From Phytoseiulus persimilis (Eukaryota > Arthropoda > Arachnida > Mesostigmata > Phytoseiidae): a stretch of 64,000 nucleotides of DNA. The stretch is from assembly GCA_037576195.1 (NCBI GenBank), contig CM075101.1, positions 40,300,001 to 40,364,000 of the forward strand. Direction: 5' to 3'. Of this stretch, positions 1 to 11,218 are shown in pieces. A program made the translations under genes and the position numbers. A model generated the notes under the pieces. It saw only the letters and a program-made list of their open reading frames with translations, had not been told where the DNA came from and ran no database searches. Numbering within the stretch: the stretch's first letter is position 1; each line of letters starts with the position of its first letter.

Positions 1-56
1 ACTGGGATGTACAATCGAGGAGCTCGAGAGATTTCTCTGATACAGCGTTTATATGA

Positions 57-218
57 AGCCAATCGTCAGTCCGAAAGTTCCAGGAGCCACACACGAAGGT
101 TGCAGGTCTCGGTGGTGCTGACAATTTGACTGCTGATTCTGTGGATGATGGGGAAATCGATGCGTTCCTGCAATCTCTGACGTCTTCTCCAAGTTCATCA
201 AGCGGTGCAGTGCCGTGA
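57..218 (+). CDS. Possible last coding exon of an unrecognised gene
   Basis: An open frame follows an in-frame stop at about 54-56 and ends at TGA 216-218. Its tail is acidic then serine-rich (contains DDGEIDAFLQSL, then a Ser/Pro stretch). This looks like the end of a protein entering from the left edge. A 3' splice site could lie at 57-72, but I cannot fix it. No family is recognised. A competing frame from position 1 is also open to about 129, so the frame choice is uncertain. Confidence 0.3.
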   Translation, partial: SQSSVRKFQEPHTKVAGLGGADNLTADSVDDGEIDAFLQSLTSSPSSSSGAVP

Positions 219-2964
219 CCAGACAAGGTGCCGCCCGGGGTTTAGGTCAGAAAACGTCAGAGAGTCTGGGCTCTTTCAACAGTCACCAAATCGGAGCGAC
301 AGTTGTAGAGGAGGGAGAAGGAGGTCGTAAACCACTACCACAGAAAAAAATTAGTGGCGACTCGCGTTCTGGACTCCAGGCCGGCGGGTCGCTTGGCTCG
401 TTGCTCGGTCGACCCATCAACCGAAGTTCCTACCGTTTCGGGGAGTCTCCGTTTGCCTCCGATTCTTCAGAGCACAGCTGCCAGCACATGGTCTCCGTAT
501 CCCTGGAGACCTGTTCGTCGTGACAGGAGTCAATATTTGCGACGGAGGTGATCGCTTCGACCATCTGGTGCGTTGATCGCACCCAGGTGAGCCTGCTTTC
601 ATTAGAGAAACAGAGGAGGAAATCCGCGGTGAAAAAAATGCTTCTAGGAAACTTCGCCCGCAACTTAGGTCGATTTGTTCGAATTTTCAGATGGATTCAC
701 GACAAGCGATCGACACTCGAAATTTCATAGGCTTAACGATGAATTATTGAGCGATCCACAACCGGCCGGCTTCCACAAATTTCGAAAGATCACTGGACGT
801 CACCGGGAAACCATCCGTCAATGAGACTCGGATCAATTACACAGAATCTGAATCAAGTGAAACCACCCGCTGTAATTCGTTCGGAGCATCCTTGGAGTTT
901 CAAGAGTCAATCGAGCTCAAATTTTCTTGTGAAAGTCGAGTGACTCTATCACAGTGGTTGGCCACGCCGACGCCGGAGCTGTTCGTGAATCTAAGTACAG
1001 TAAAACCTGAGATGAGAACCACCTCTACAATAGGACATTTCAGGGTATCGGACCACTGAGTTCGGGCACCGATTTTTCCGGCCACAGAGATCCATTCATT
1101 TCAGACAAAGGGACCACCTGACTTACGTGATCACGGACCACCCCTTTCCAGAACCAGAGTTCCCGAGTCGGGTCGCAAAAAAAACGCCAAGCGGAGCCGC
1201 AGTTACCCGACACTGGGGCAGGTATCGTCGTTCTATGGTCTGCGAAGCCATCTCTGACTTCATATTCTATGAAGCGATTGCAAAACCTTCTCTTTAACCG
1301 CTCATAAATACCTCATGGAATCGCTCGTGCCCACGGCAAGGCGCACTCGATTTTTCTTCCGAATCGTGCGCATGGTCCCATTGACTGACTGAAGAATTAT
1401 GGACTCAGCGCGCTCAATTTATTATGTTCGAGTCGCTCGATTCGCGGAATGAAATCGAGTCAACCGAAGTTCTGATCCAAGATGATGTTGTCCTAAGTTC
1501 TCAGTGGCCACGCTAAATCTCTTTGTAGTCGAAGGCTTTCCGAACGTTGGAGATGTTGTCTGAGTCGACTGCCTCAGCCGTGTGCAGTTTTCGCCGATGA
1601 CAAATTTCAACAAGCTCAAATCTCGTTCTGGCTGGACTGAGGTCACAGGAACTGTGATAAGGACATCGTAAACTTCTTTGAGCAGTGGACCGCGGGGTCC
1701 GTCATTTCGATACGACTTGAGCTCGCTGATCAAGCTCGCACGAATGACCGAATTCCGCCAGAAGAGAGTTGAAGCCGGTGCCTCCGAAAATACTCAGAAA
1801 CACGACTCCGAAATACGAAGTGCTTGTCTATCTCAGCCCTTTCTCGCGCACAGAAACCTCATTACGACGCTTTGCATCAGACGGAGAGAGGGGATCCAAG
1901 CTATTGACACCCCTTTATTTTCGAGGAGGAACACGACGAAATGAATTTTCACGTTTCTTTCAAGGAGTACTATTTGGAGAGTTTCGGGCATCGCAATGCT
2001 CGAGCGTCCAACTATTGACCGGATCCATTCGATCGGTTTGATCAGCCGCTCATTTCCTTCGGCCCACCCGCTTCTTGCATACGGAGAGCGCCAGTGCATA
2101 TCTTTGGTACAGATGAAGCAAACTCTTCCCAAGACAAAATTAATGAAATCAGCAACGTTTCCTTGGGACCTTCGAACTACAATCCCTTCTCTCTCTTCCA
2201 AAGATGGGAACATCAGAAGACTTCCTAACATGGGAGTTGCCGAACCTTAGGCCCGCTCAGTACTCGTGCTACGGCCGCCTGCTGACTGTTCAGCCAAAGT
2301 CAGTAGAGGCCGAGCTCGAGTTGAGCATTATGAGTAACGTATAAATATTTGTAGAGTTTGACAGAGCCTCCGATTACCAACTGTCGGAAAATATGATCCC
2401 AACCAGAGGTATGCGTCGTGCCGCGAATTCGCCGCATGCCGCCGCGCCGTCGTGAACTCTGGAGCCTCTCTCGAGCTGACACGCTCTGATGAGCTCACGC
2501 ATTGCGGCAGCGCACAGCCGTTCTCTGGATGAAATGACGATCAAACACGCATAATTTTCCAGATCATGGGTCAGACCATTATTCTTCTTTTTTTTTATGA
2601 GTGATCGTTGCATTTTTTGAACGCATCAAATCTCGACTCCAGGTCTGGCTGGTGTTTGGTCGCTTAACGCTTCCTTCCGGCTCTTAGGCAGACATTTGCA
2701 AGTTATGTTACGACTGCGAGAACCATATTTCCAGCTTCCCAGACACTACTGGAAAGGAGACCCTGCCGAACCATATCATTCGGCGTCATCCGGGTACGCT
2801 CCACATTTTTTTCTGTCCCAGTTCTATGTACCGATTCGTGGCAGACTATTAATGATGACTTTCATTCAGAACAGAGTTTGATTCGCGTTCGTTCCCGCCA
2901 TCGGGATATGCTCTCAGCCAACAGCGAATCGAACACCCTCCTGAAAGCTTGGAAGGAATCCTCG
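219..2964. other. No gene recognised
   Basis: Only short overlapping open frames with no recognisable motif or splice-consistent structure are seen. The stretch is unremarkable in base composition. It may hold UTRs, introns or decayed repeats. Confidence 0.4.
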
Positions 2965-4078
2965 TCAGGGACCAAGGGTGGCCCGCAAAATGACGACGCC
3001 AGGGCGGAGAAATGCGCTCTCGCTCGAGATCAAAGCTTTCCTGTCAGCGAGGATCTCCTTCCATTCTCGTTCGTGAAAGAGTCGGGACTCGAGCGGTTCT
3101 TCGTGCGGGAAATCGTCTCCGACGTGTCCGAGATTCCAGTCCTTATAACAATCTCGAGGCGAGCACTGGACGATGCATACGAGAGTTTGAAGGGAATAGT
3201 TGTCCAGAAACTACCAAAAGAGTCGGAATCCCATCGCCATCATCGCACACTTCTTTGATGAAAAATTCCGAGTGATGTGTCTCCGCCTCGAGACTGACCA
3301 CTCCGAGTCCGCACATCGGGACTGCGACACTCGCGGAGGTTCCCAACACTCTCGACGACTTGAGCTTGAACGAGGACCACATGGTCGCGGCGATCACGGA
3401 CCCGGCTGGCAGTATGATACGCTCTTCCAAAGATTTAACGTGAATCCGCGGCGCTGTTCAGAGAATTCACCGCGCACTCACGGCAGATTTTCACAAGACT
3501 GAGGTTGGACAGAAATTTCTCCCACACGGGTGTGCTCGAAAAGATATTTACCGCCACCTCATGTGTGAGAACTCGTCGCCTGATTTGCTAGAGAGAGAAG
3601 GCAGGAGTTGTCCTCGCAGATTATGGAAAATTCAGAGGAGATCGGAAGGCGAGGGTATCCCGCAAACATAGAACTCAAGACTACAGTATCCTCGAGACAT
3701 GAGTTTATCTCACAGGTAGGTTTCGGTAGGAATCTGCAGTCTCGTCTTTCGATCTCATAAATGAGGTACTTTTAAGAAGCGGGTCCCATGAATATCTCAT
3801 TGGTCTCGCAGAAATGGACGAAATTCGTATAACCGCGAAACAGTACCGACCAAGCTGTGCTCGTTGTAAGCACCGGATCGTCTCAGCTTGAGAATGCTTC
3901 GCATCCGTGATACTCACCCGGGCCTTGTTGCCTTCTCCCCCACCCTTGAGCACCATTTGAAAGGTTCTGGTCGAATCGGCAGAAGAACTCCGAACAGCCC
4001 GCGAAAGCCGCTTCAAATACGCTTGCTTCGACAAAGATGGAACACTCGACAGGAACGTTGGCAATCCACTCCTTTTCC
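2965..4078 (-). CDS. Spliced gene with a Tudor-like C-terminal domain
   Basis: Three minus-strand exons chain in phase: 3557-3482, 3453-3251 and 3210-2965, ending at TGA 2967-2965. The introns are very short: 28 nt (3481-3454) and 40 nt (3250-3211), each with GTGAGT or GTGTGC donors and CAG or TAG acceptors. The product contains LPAGSVIAATM, then FKLKSSRVL, VAVPMCGLG and LQTLVCIVQC. These occur in the order and spacing of an extended Tudor domain (G-x-V-x-A, F-x-x-x-R-V, V-x-V-x-x-x-G, then an L-Q-x-x-x-C strand). The aromatic cage residues are not conserved. Further 5' exons probably lie at 3854-3714 and 4078-3918, both bounded by good sites, but their frame is ambiguous because two frames are open. 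The Tudor assignment is pattern-based inference. The exon chain itself is well supported by phase. It could be another beta-barrel protein. Confidence 0.45.
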
Positions 4079-4271
4079 CTGTAGATAATTGAGGTTCGAG
4101 TTTAATCTCTGGAACAATGGTTCGAACTCCACGGAGCTCACAAAAAGGAGCGAAGTTGTCGCCTTGCTGAGATGCCAACAGCGTTTTCTCAGCGGTTGCG
4201 GTGTTGATAGGATCAGATATGTGATTTCCAAAATCAGCGGAAGGCGGTCTCAGGAAGCAATAGAACTTCAA

Positions 4272-4797
4272 ATGGGCACGCAGCTGTTGAGCTGGAGAGC
4301 GTCACAGCGCTGTGGGGAATGAGGGGAAGCGGTGAACGTCGAGAGGATGATGTTTGTGGTCTCTGCTCGGGTTGGAGTTGATTCCAGGACGTCTCGTTGT
4401 GATTCTCTCAGGCTCGCTGGATTTTCGTTACTCGCTGCGAGCAGGCGTCGTTCTATAATCTGCGACAGGGGTTATTAACCCTCACGCTTCCCGGGAGGCA
4501 AAGGGAATTGTTTAGCTGATTGGGGCCTCCTGAATATTTTTCCTGAACACACATCTCCCTAAAAAGCTAGAATCCGATGGTAAATCGGGCAATGTTTTTG
4601 AAAAATTTGTTCCACTGATGACGGTCCTCATACCTGCCTCCGGATTCAAGCGCGACCTGTTCTTGGTGTTCATCGTGAGTGAAGTACTGAACCCGGCTTC
4701 ACACTGGCATGTCGTCGCCAACGATACGAGAGCTCGGAGGGCTCTTTCAGCAATCCTTCGCTCCGTTTTCGTATCAAATTGCCGGGGAACGATCTAT
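4272..4797. other. No gene recognised
   Basis: Short open frames only, without domain or splice evidence. It may be intronic, or UTR of the minus-strand exons on either side. Confidence 0.35.
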
Positions 4798-5010
4798 TTA
4801 TGAGCCGATTAGGTCTTCCTGAGAGGCGTCGTCATCTGGCAAGTTCTCCTCATCGCCTGAAGCGGAGCAGCCAACGAATGCGTCAGACAACATTTCTGAG
4901 ACCTCCGGGAGAGCAATGGGTGCAATAACTTCTGTTCCGGCGGAGCATGATAAGACCGTTTTGTTCAGCGACGAGAAGTCTGTCAGATCGCCACCGGGGT
5001 CACAGCTCAT
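4798..5010 (-). CDS. Possible terminal exon with acidic tail
   Basis: A minus-strand frame of 70 codons ends at TAA 4800-4798. The end of the product is acidic (GDEENLPDDDASQEDL), as often seen at protein C-termini. A CATGAG sequence at about 5009 could be a start codon or a 3' splice site. It is not the start of the Tudor-like gene further along the strand, because it stops before reaching it. No homologue is recognised. Confidence 0.3.
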   Translation of the reverse strand: MSCDPGGDLTDFSSLNKTVLSCSAGTEVIAPIALPEVSEMLSDAFVGCSASGDEENLPDDDASQEDLIGS

Positions 5011-5069
5011 GGAGGGACGTATTCAATTCCTGTTAAGCACCCAGAACATTCGTTTCCCTTCCCTGCAGG

Positions 5070-5543
5070 CAGGCGCGTATCCACCCAGGGGCTGGCGAGG
5101 CTATAGCCCCCCCCCCCCCCCGGGGACTGAAGCTCATACTATTTAAATAGACGCGTCAAACCAGATTATCGATCCACCAATCATCAAGCGCTTAGAGAGA
5201 ATATTGGCATTCGGGAAGCTTCGATCCGGCTCCAGGTTGCTGAGAACTTGCTAGATACCACGCGTGTGGATGAATTTTTGGATATTCGGACTTCCTCCGC
5301 TGGCTTCAAGCTAACGGGTCAATCCCATGAACACCCTTCAGGGGTCCATGCGATGTAGATAGTAGATAGTAGTAGTAGATAGTCCAGTAGATAGTGTTTC
5401 AATTCAACAATGGACGAGAAAGAATGCAAGTCAAATGTTCGGCATGGAGGGCTACTCTGTGATTCTAGCCGTGTAAGCGTTCCGTCAGAGAAAGAAACGA
5501 AAAATTTCAACACCCCCCAGGGAAAATCCTGCCTACGCGCCTG
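5070..5543. mobile_element. Putative MITE with CAGGCGCGTA inverted ends
   Basis: The ends are the 10-bp inverted repeat CAGGCGCGTA (5070-5079, and reverse complement at 5534-5543), followed on both sides by CC/GG-rich sequence. Inside are a 15-C run followed by GGGG (5107-5125) and a TAGATAG(TAG)n microsatellite at about 5355-5396. CAGG(C/G)GCG ends are typical of hAT-like nonautonomous elements. No clear 8-bp target duplication was found, so the boundaries are provisional. Confidence 0.5.
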
Positions 5544-6319
5544 CGAAATGCGGAGTTCATCAGACATGCTGAAAATGTCTGCTAGGCATGCTACTCTTTG
5601 GAGGAGAATCGAAGAATCAAACTAATCGGTGAAGCTACTTTTCCGATCTCCAAAGAATACGTGCACCTACTCTCGTAGCTCAGAAGAATGGAACAAAGCT
5701 CTTCCTACCAGCGAAAACTCGAATGGGTTAGGAGCACTGAGTGCTAGCTGCTCAGAGTTTTCCACTGGGCTTTGGATTGGCCGTGATTGAGGGCTCAACC
5801 GCGGTTGGGATTTATGGTTTCCACGCATTCTCAGAGCACTCCTTGAAGCTCAACAGGTAGTGTTTTAACTGCCAAGGCGTGGGGGGGGGGGGGGGGGAAG
5901 TAGTGTGACTGTCACTATATAAACAGAAATAAAGAAGTACCAGTTAGTAGTCCAGACTACTGCTGACACAGCCGCAGCGGAGATGCCAGATTCTCGCAAT
6001 TCCGCAGTTCCAGTAAGGCGAAAGGCCAGTAAAAAATGTTGTCAACATTTGTCAGCAAACTGATAGAGGAGACTGAAACAGTAGAATTCTTCAAAAACAC
6101 CCCGACTTTTGTGGCACGTAAAACTGAACACACACCGCAAGGGAATCCTACTTCTATGAGGAGAGGAACTCCCAACGACACAAGGAGACGCTGATGAGTT
6201 TTTGAAACTAGAAGATTTAGAAAAAAAAAACAATGTCTAACTGCTCTAGAAGAACTGTATTCAAGTCTTCCGGGAGATCATCCCATCCGAAGAATAACGA
6301 ATCATCTTCGCTACGACGG
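5544..6319. other. No gene; 17-G run and possible 5' part of a BEL/Pao relic
   Basis: Contains a run of 17 G at 5881-5897. I see no host gene. The right part may belong to the gag relic that becomes recognisable at about 6320. Confidence 0.4.
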
Positions 6320-6890
6320 AGGTGGAGACTCTTCTCAACCATCACAGACTTCAAGCTCCAAGAAGCCACTCCCAGCGGAGTTCGACGGGGAGTCTGCATC
6401 ATGAATTTGGTGGAGAATCATTTTCGAGAAAGAGGTCATGTCCAACACAGACTTAAGTCTGTAACATAGGTTTCTAACGTAATTTCCCCAATAAAAAAGA
6501 AATCGATGGCGTCCAGAATCGTTCTGAACTACACAGGCACGAAAGACGCGTTTAACTCAGCGTGGAAAGATTTGAATGATCACTTTAAATCGGTTTCAGA
6601 CCCCAAGTGCCTTCATCTTCAAGCTCTACGAGATTTGAATCGAACGCACGGTGTGATCCGACATGATGACATACGTCGCTTGGAGGACCTCTGCCACAAA
6701 GCTTGGGAACATCAATGCTCTGGAAGCTTTAGAAACGGACGCTACCACCTATCAACCACTCACGATCATTGGTCTAAGAGGATGTCCCCCCACAACTTCA
6801 CGAGAAAATTTCCTCCGAGATCATGACGCCGACGATCTGACTCAAGTCGCATTTGACGACTTGTTCAAATTCCTGAGAGAATAGATCCGT
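6320..6890 (+). pseudogene. Decayed BEL/Pao-type retrotransposon gag
   Basis: Reading across frames gives the layout of the DUF1759 gag region of BEL/Pao elements. A phrase like LPAEFDGES then IWWRIIFE lies at about 6370-6420. YTGTKDAFNSAWKDL with HFKSVSDPK lies at 6530-6610. LEALETDATTYQPL lies at about 6720-6760, and DDLTQVAFDDLFKFLRE ends near 6884. Internal stops at about 6400-6490 and a frame change near 6710 show it is dead. Protease and RT of the same element are not seen downstream. Confidence 0.65.
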
Positions 6891-6939
6891 GTTAGACGAA
6901 GCTCGTGGATGAGAATTTCACTGGATTCCTCTGGGACAG

Positions 6940-7930
6940 GATCGTGGTTTTCCAGGGGTGCTGCTTTGGAGAATGTCACCTGTTTTGATGAGAGGACAGC
7001 GCGGGTTGGTGGGCTGTATGGTATGTACCCGAACACTCCGGAATTCAGACCACTTCGCTCTTCGCATTCGAACAGCCTTATGTGGTGCAACTACCGTGAA
7101 TGTTGTGTCTGGAATCGATGCCTTCTGCACTGTTCGAGTGAGCTCCTCGAACCAAGGCGGTCCCGCTTCTTTGCTGCGAACTTATCTCTGAGCTTGCGGA
7201 GGAAATAGGGTCCCGGGTCCGAAAAAACAACGTTTTCTATTCGTGAAACATATCTCGTGTGTGCTGAACTTTCAAGGTTGCATGTTTCCATCGCATCCGG
7301 GATACTTTTTGGCCAGCCACGCCTCGGCATTTATCGTAGTCTGGCAAAATATAGTATTTCACCCTTAGCTTCTCTGCTCTCGTTTGCCTGGTGCCCATTT
7401 ACCTGCCTCGCGTTGAACTGTTGGCATCCTCTCGCGAGTGTCAGCTGACGCTAGCAGGACTGAGTACCAGTAGGCCAACGCGGGCACGCATGTCGCTTTC
7501 CATCGTGTCTTGGTTGTCTCAATCCTATTGAACTTCCTGGGCGACTCGCTGCACATTTGTCTAAGCGCTTTTGCGGTTCTCTCTACCCATCTTGTCTCGT
7601 TCGGCAAGCCACCCTTTTCTTCAACATGGAAAACTGGGAACACGCTTCGAATTTCCCGATTGTCGCTCAGGCCGAATCTTACGCAAGCATTGTCCAAGTT
7701 CCTCTCCTCTAACTCAGGACCACACTTACTCAGGTTGAGGAGGCCCTCGAGCGGGCAACGGGAGGGGGAAGGCTTGGCCGTTCCTTGGCCCAACGGCTGT
7801 CTCCTGATGTTCAGCAGGGGAACGTAACATCGATGCTGGGTACCATGAGCGGCTGGTTGGAGCCCATGTGGTCGGGAACCTGAGATGCTCGACTTACACT
7901 TCGATGGGATAATATTCAGGATGCATAATG
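6940..7930 (-). pseudogene. Degraded LINE (non-LTR) 3' ORF2 relic
   Basis: The minus strand encodes the same phrases, in the same order, as the better preserved LINE at 50.1 kb. KFNRIETTKTRWKAT, VLLASADTRERM and REAGKWAPG lie between about 7540 and 7370. GWPKSIPDAMETCN lies at about 7320, and GSRSSLEQCRRHR near 7130. Several frame changes and stops break it. It is an older, inverted copy of the same family. Confidence 0.75.
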
Positions 7931-8149
7931 CAATATGGATAATCATTCGAAGATGATCGGAACAAAAGATTTGTTCCATCACTTCATGTCATCATCGTTG
8001 AAGTACAAGACTGTACGATAGCGGCGAATAGCGGATGTAGAAATGCCACAAACCCTATGAGAATGAGCGAATCGGACATATCTCAGGATCGTCAACATCG
8101 CACAGACCGCTATCAGTATTTTGCTGCCTCTTCAGGGCATTCTCTAAAT

Positions 8150-8363
8150 CAGTGATTCTCAAAGTGGTCGATATCGACCCCTGGGGGTCGATGGCCGATC
8201 TCCGGTTTACAGAGGTGATGCCGGGGCGGATTTGACCATGCTTCTTGGCGTCCACGTAGGTGGATAAAGGGTCGGCAGTCTACCCCTTTGGGGGACGGCA
8301 GTCCATAAACTTCAACGAAGTCGCCTAGGGGGTCGATGGGTCAGTGGAGTTTGAGAACCACTG
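8150..8363. mobile_element. hAT-type MITE with perfect 8-bp target duplication
   Basis: A 214-bp element begins CAGTGATTCTCAAAGTGG and ends with the inverted counterpart (reverse complement CAGTGGTTCTCAAACT). It is flanked by the direct repeat CTCTAAAT at 8142-8149 and 8364-8371. The 8-bp duplication and CAGTG..TCTCAAA ends are diagnostic of hAT elements (Charlie-like termini). There is no coding capacity, so it needed a transposase supplied in trans. Confidence 0.92.
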
Positions 8364-8371
8364 CTCTAAAT

Positions 8372-10153
8372 TGTGCGATGAGAACTGGGTTATTGGCATA
8401 TAACAGTCCGCAAGCTGGGAAGTCCCTCCCCTGTCGGACATCGAACATAATTCCGGGCAGTCGTACACTGAAGCCAACTCGCGTTCACAGGCGACTTCCC
8501 AAGCTGATTCCAGCAGGAATGCTGAGATTCCATATAACCCCATCGCTGAGTCATTCGGCATTCTTCCTGGTGCTTGCGTCACTGTTCCCGCGTCTGTTTA
8601 CTTTCAGTTTCCACCCTGGACTAGGTGCTCTAGCCTGTTCTGCGGTTGTTCCGCACTCGAATATCCCTCTCAGCACATTCGACAGGTACTTTCCTATTGT
8701 GCCGTCCTCCACCTTCTGTCCAGTATCATCTAATGGGATCATCGCTCTACCCTTCCTGGCTTCCCTTCGCGTAAATTGCCGGAATAGTTCTGCACACTGT
8801 TACCGCCTGGTTCTGATGATAGAACCAAACAGCCTCCGCGTTCAATTTCCTGAATCTCCTGAAGGATACCAGCTACGTTTCGCTCATTAAGTTTGTTACC
8901 GTTTGAGAGACGGGTATGGGTTTTGTTCCTCGAGCTTTTCTATACAAGCTCTCATGCTTGCTCAAGCGTTTAATTTCATGATTTCACGCACCATCGGTTT
9001 TTCCCCCTGATGTGGCTCCATTCGATAGTCCCTTCCTCGGCCATGTTCGCTCTCCTCTTGCCGACCATGAGCATCTACCTGGTGATCAGCACACGGCAGC
9101 AATCGAACCTCGTTGCCCCTGCCAAAATGTTGCATCGTTTGGAACGGCTTTTCAACTATCAGAGCCCGTGATTTGCGTCGTCATAGAGAACCGCGTCGCC
9201 GAAGCATACCCTGGAATCTCAAGAGTCCTCGGGCCTCGAGCAAGAAACAGATAATTGAGGTGCTGAGAGCGAAGGCTCCTGTGATCAGCGAGAAGAGCCT
9301 GGGAGAGGGCGCCGCGCTCCGCTCGCCGGGACAGGCAGAGATCAGTCTGCCATTGACAGCTGCTTTCGAACAAGTTATTCACTCTCGAAAAGTTTAGAGA
9401 CGGCGTCAATTCTCCGGAGACGATGTCGACGGTGAGTTTCAATCATTAAAATCAAGCGCTTCGTGGATCTCGAGATTCGGTGGAGACTGCGCTTTCCGAA
9501 GCCTTCCAACACTCTCCCTCTTACTGTCGACGGTGTGGCTGAGATCATGCCAATCTGCAATGCTACGAACGAATTCCTTGTTCATGAACTCGATCCTCCC
9601 GAGAGTAGTCGGAAATCGTATCGCAGACTCTGTTTCTATCGATTCAAGGTCTGACAGATGTCCGCCAAGGCACCGCATCGACAGCGGGGCAAGGGGACAA
9701 TCAGCCCAGCTCCCCGGAGACGAGATCGATCACCGAAATCCTCTGATGTTAGTGTCAAGAGAAATTCCCGAAGCTGAGTGAGCGTATCGAACCACGAATC
9801 CTTCGCTTCATACGACATTTCGTCGTTCCGTTGGGGCGGAGAGATTGGCTCGTTCCAAACGCCAGTCGAATGACTCTATTGGATCCAACGGCTCCGATGT
9901 CGCCGACTTCATATTGAGTGAATATTGATTCATCGGAATGATCTCTGGGAGATCTTATTGCAATATCGCCGGCTGAGTGACAGCGATCCAAAGGACTTTG
10001 CTCGAGCCGACAAGTGTTGATGTGAGAGATGATGCGTTCATTCGTCGAGAGTTTTCGATAGCGGCCGGCGCGGGGAATCCGCTCGAAATCAGATGTTCGG
10101 CACTGCAGCAACTGTGATGACGGTTTGAGAGAGTAGCTTTGAATCGCTGGATC
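8372..10153. other. No gene recognised
   Basis: Overlapping short frames on both strands (for example 8336-8890 plus and 10111-9755 minus) have no recognisable motif. The right end should contain the promoter and 5' UTR of the CtIP-like gene. Confidence 0.4.
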
Positions 10154-10882
10154 ATGTCATTGAATGTCGATCTTAGCTCCTGCGTCGTGCCGGACGGTAC
10201 AAGCATTGAAAGCTTGCTGGGACAGATATTCCTGCTCGTCAAAAACGAGCGAGCGTCAAACGAGCAGAAGAAATGCGAGAGATGTGAGGCGTTGAAAGAG
10301 GCTCATCGGAAATATAAGAATCTGACCCAGCGTAAAATCGAGGTTCTCGAAGCTCAACTGCAGGACGCCAAAATACGTCTGTCACAGAACCCACCGATCG
10401 AAGTGCTGGCGGAGGATTCTGTTCTGTTCAAAACTCCGGAGAAGAAAAGTGGATGCATTGAAGAGGTTCCCGAAACTCAGTGCAGTCCCGGGGTCACACT
10501 GGAACACAACGAGCGGAGCTCCGTTACAGGCACTCGGTGTGGACTTCCAAATACATCGAAACCCCGTTTCAAAAGGGATACGACGTGGATCACTGCGCAG
10601 TCTCAAACGAAAAGAGACAAGAAAATCGGCGACAACAGGACTGCGAAACCTTCGGAGTGCGTCGAATGCCAGAATTTTTTTGAGAATTTGGACCCCGGCT
10701 ACACGAGGGAATTGAAAAAGTGTTCTAAACACCGGCAACGGCCGAATCAGCCTGTGGTTCCCCCGGATATGTGGCGAACGAACCTGCAGGACACACCGGA
10801 GTTGAAGGCCCGGGGTGTTCATGAAGAGACTTTACCATGCGACCTCAAAATAAAGTCTTTACGGAGGAAAAAGTTGCTGTGA
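10154..10882 (+). CDS. CtIP: CtIP/Sae2-like DNA-end resection factor
   Basis: An intronless frame of 242 codons starts at ATG 10154. An upstream in-frame TTG at 10139 is not a plausible start. Residues about 25-80 are charged and heptad-like (KKCERCEALKEAHRKY, then QRKIEVLEAQLQDAKIRL), matching the N-terminal coiled coil of CtIP. The C-terminal part has CVECQNFF, then KKCSKHRQRP and PPDMWRTNLQDT. This is the C-x-x-C ... CSxHR ... PPxxW layout of the CtIP/Ctp1/Sae2 C-terminal domain, which activates MRE11-RAD50 to process DNA ends. It is far shorter than vertebrate CtIP (about 900 aa) and closer to yeast Ctp1/Sae2. A polyA signal AATAAA lies at 10983-10988. The family call rests mainly on the C-terminal motif. 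Confidence 0.62.
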   Translation: MSLNVDLSSCVVPDGTSIESLLGQIFLLVKNERASNEQKKCERCEALKEAHRKYKNLTQRKIEVLEAQLQDAKIRLSQNPPIEVLAEDSVLFKTPEKKSGCIEEVPETQCSPGVTLEHNERSSVTGTRCGLPNTSKPRFKRDTTWITAQSQTKRDKKIGDNRTAKPSECVECQNFFENLDPGYTRELKKCSKHRQRPNQPVVPPDMWRTNLQDTPELKARGVHEETLPCDLKIKSLRRKKLL

Positions 10883-10982
10883 GATATAGGTAGGAGCCGC
10901 TTTTAGCAAAATTTGTGCTGTCAGTTAAGCATCTTCAGCGTCAACTCTGATGTGTAAATTTCTAGGAATGTTACTCCCTGTG

Positions 10983-10988
10983 AATAAA
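10983..10988 (+). promoter_or_regulatory. Polyadenylation signal AATAAA
   Basis: Lies about 100 nt after the stop of the CtIP-like gene, a normal distance. Confidence 0.4.
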
Positions 10989-11218
10989 GTAGGTTCGACT
11001 AATCAGAGGTTTTCTGTGAGCTCGGCTCGGATTCATCCCATATTACACCCGAAGAACTTCTGAGCCTCATGAGGCATGGCTGAGTGTCGATAGAATCATC
11101 TCGACTGATAAATCGCGGGTAGCTTCGGGAAACTTGATAGGTACTCCAGAGTTCGTCCTTGAAATTTTGCTTCCAGAACAACCCATGAAATATTCTCAGA
11201 AATGCATTCTTATTTCAG

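Noticed and set aside
2878-3258. Plus-strand frame of 126 codons
   Set aside because: It is the antisense shadow of the well-phased minus-strand exons at 2965-3251.
3143-3430. MutL/MLH-type ATPase fragment (AGSVI, then DDGDGI)
   Set aside because: The DDGDGI stretch falls inside a 40-nt intron. Removing it gives a long in-phase exon chain that fits a Tudor-like fold better, and the ATP-binding Glu and Asn of MutL are absent.
4100-4150. tRNA-like GGTTCGAACTCC T-loop
   Set aside because: No D-loop, anticodon arm or acceptor stem could be paired around it.
10139-10153. Upstream TTG start for the CtIP-like gene
   Set aside because: Non-ATG start in a eukaryotic gene with a good in-frame ATG 15 nt downstream.
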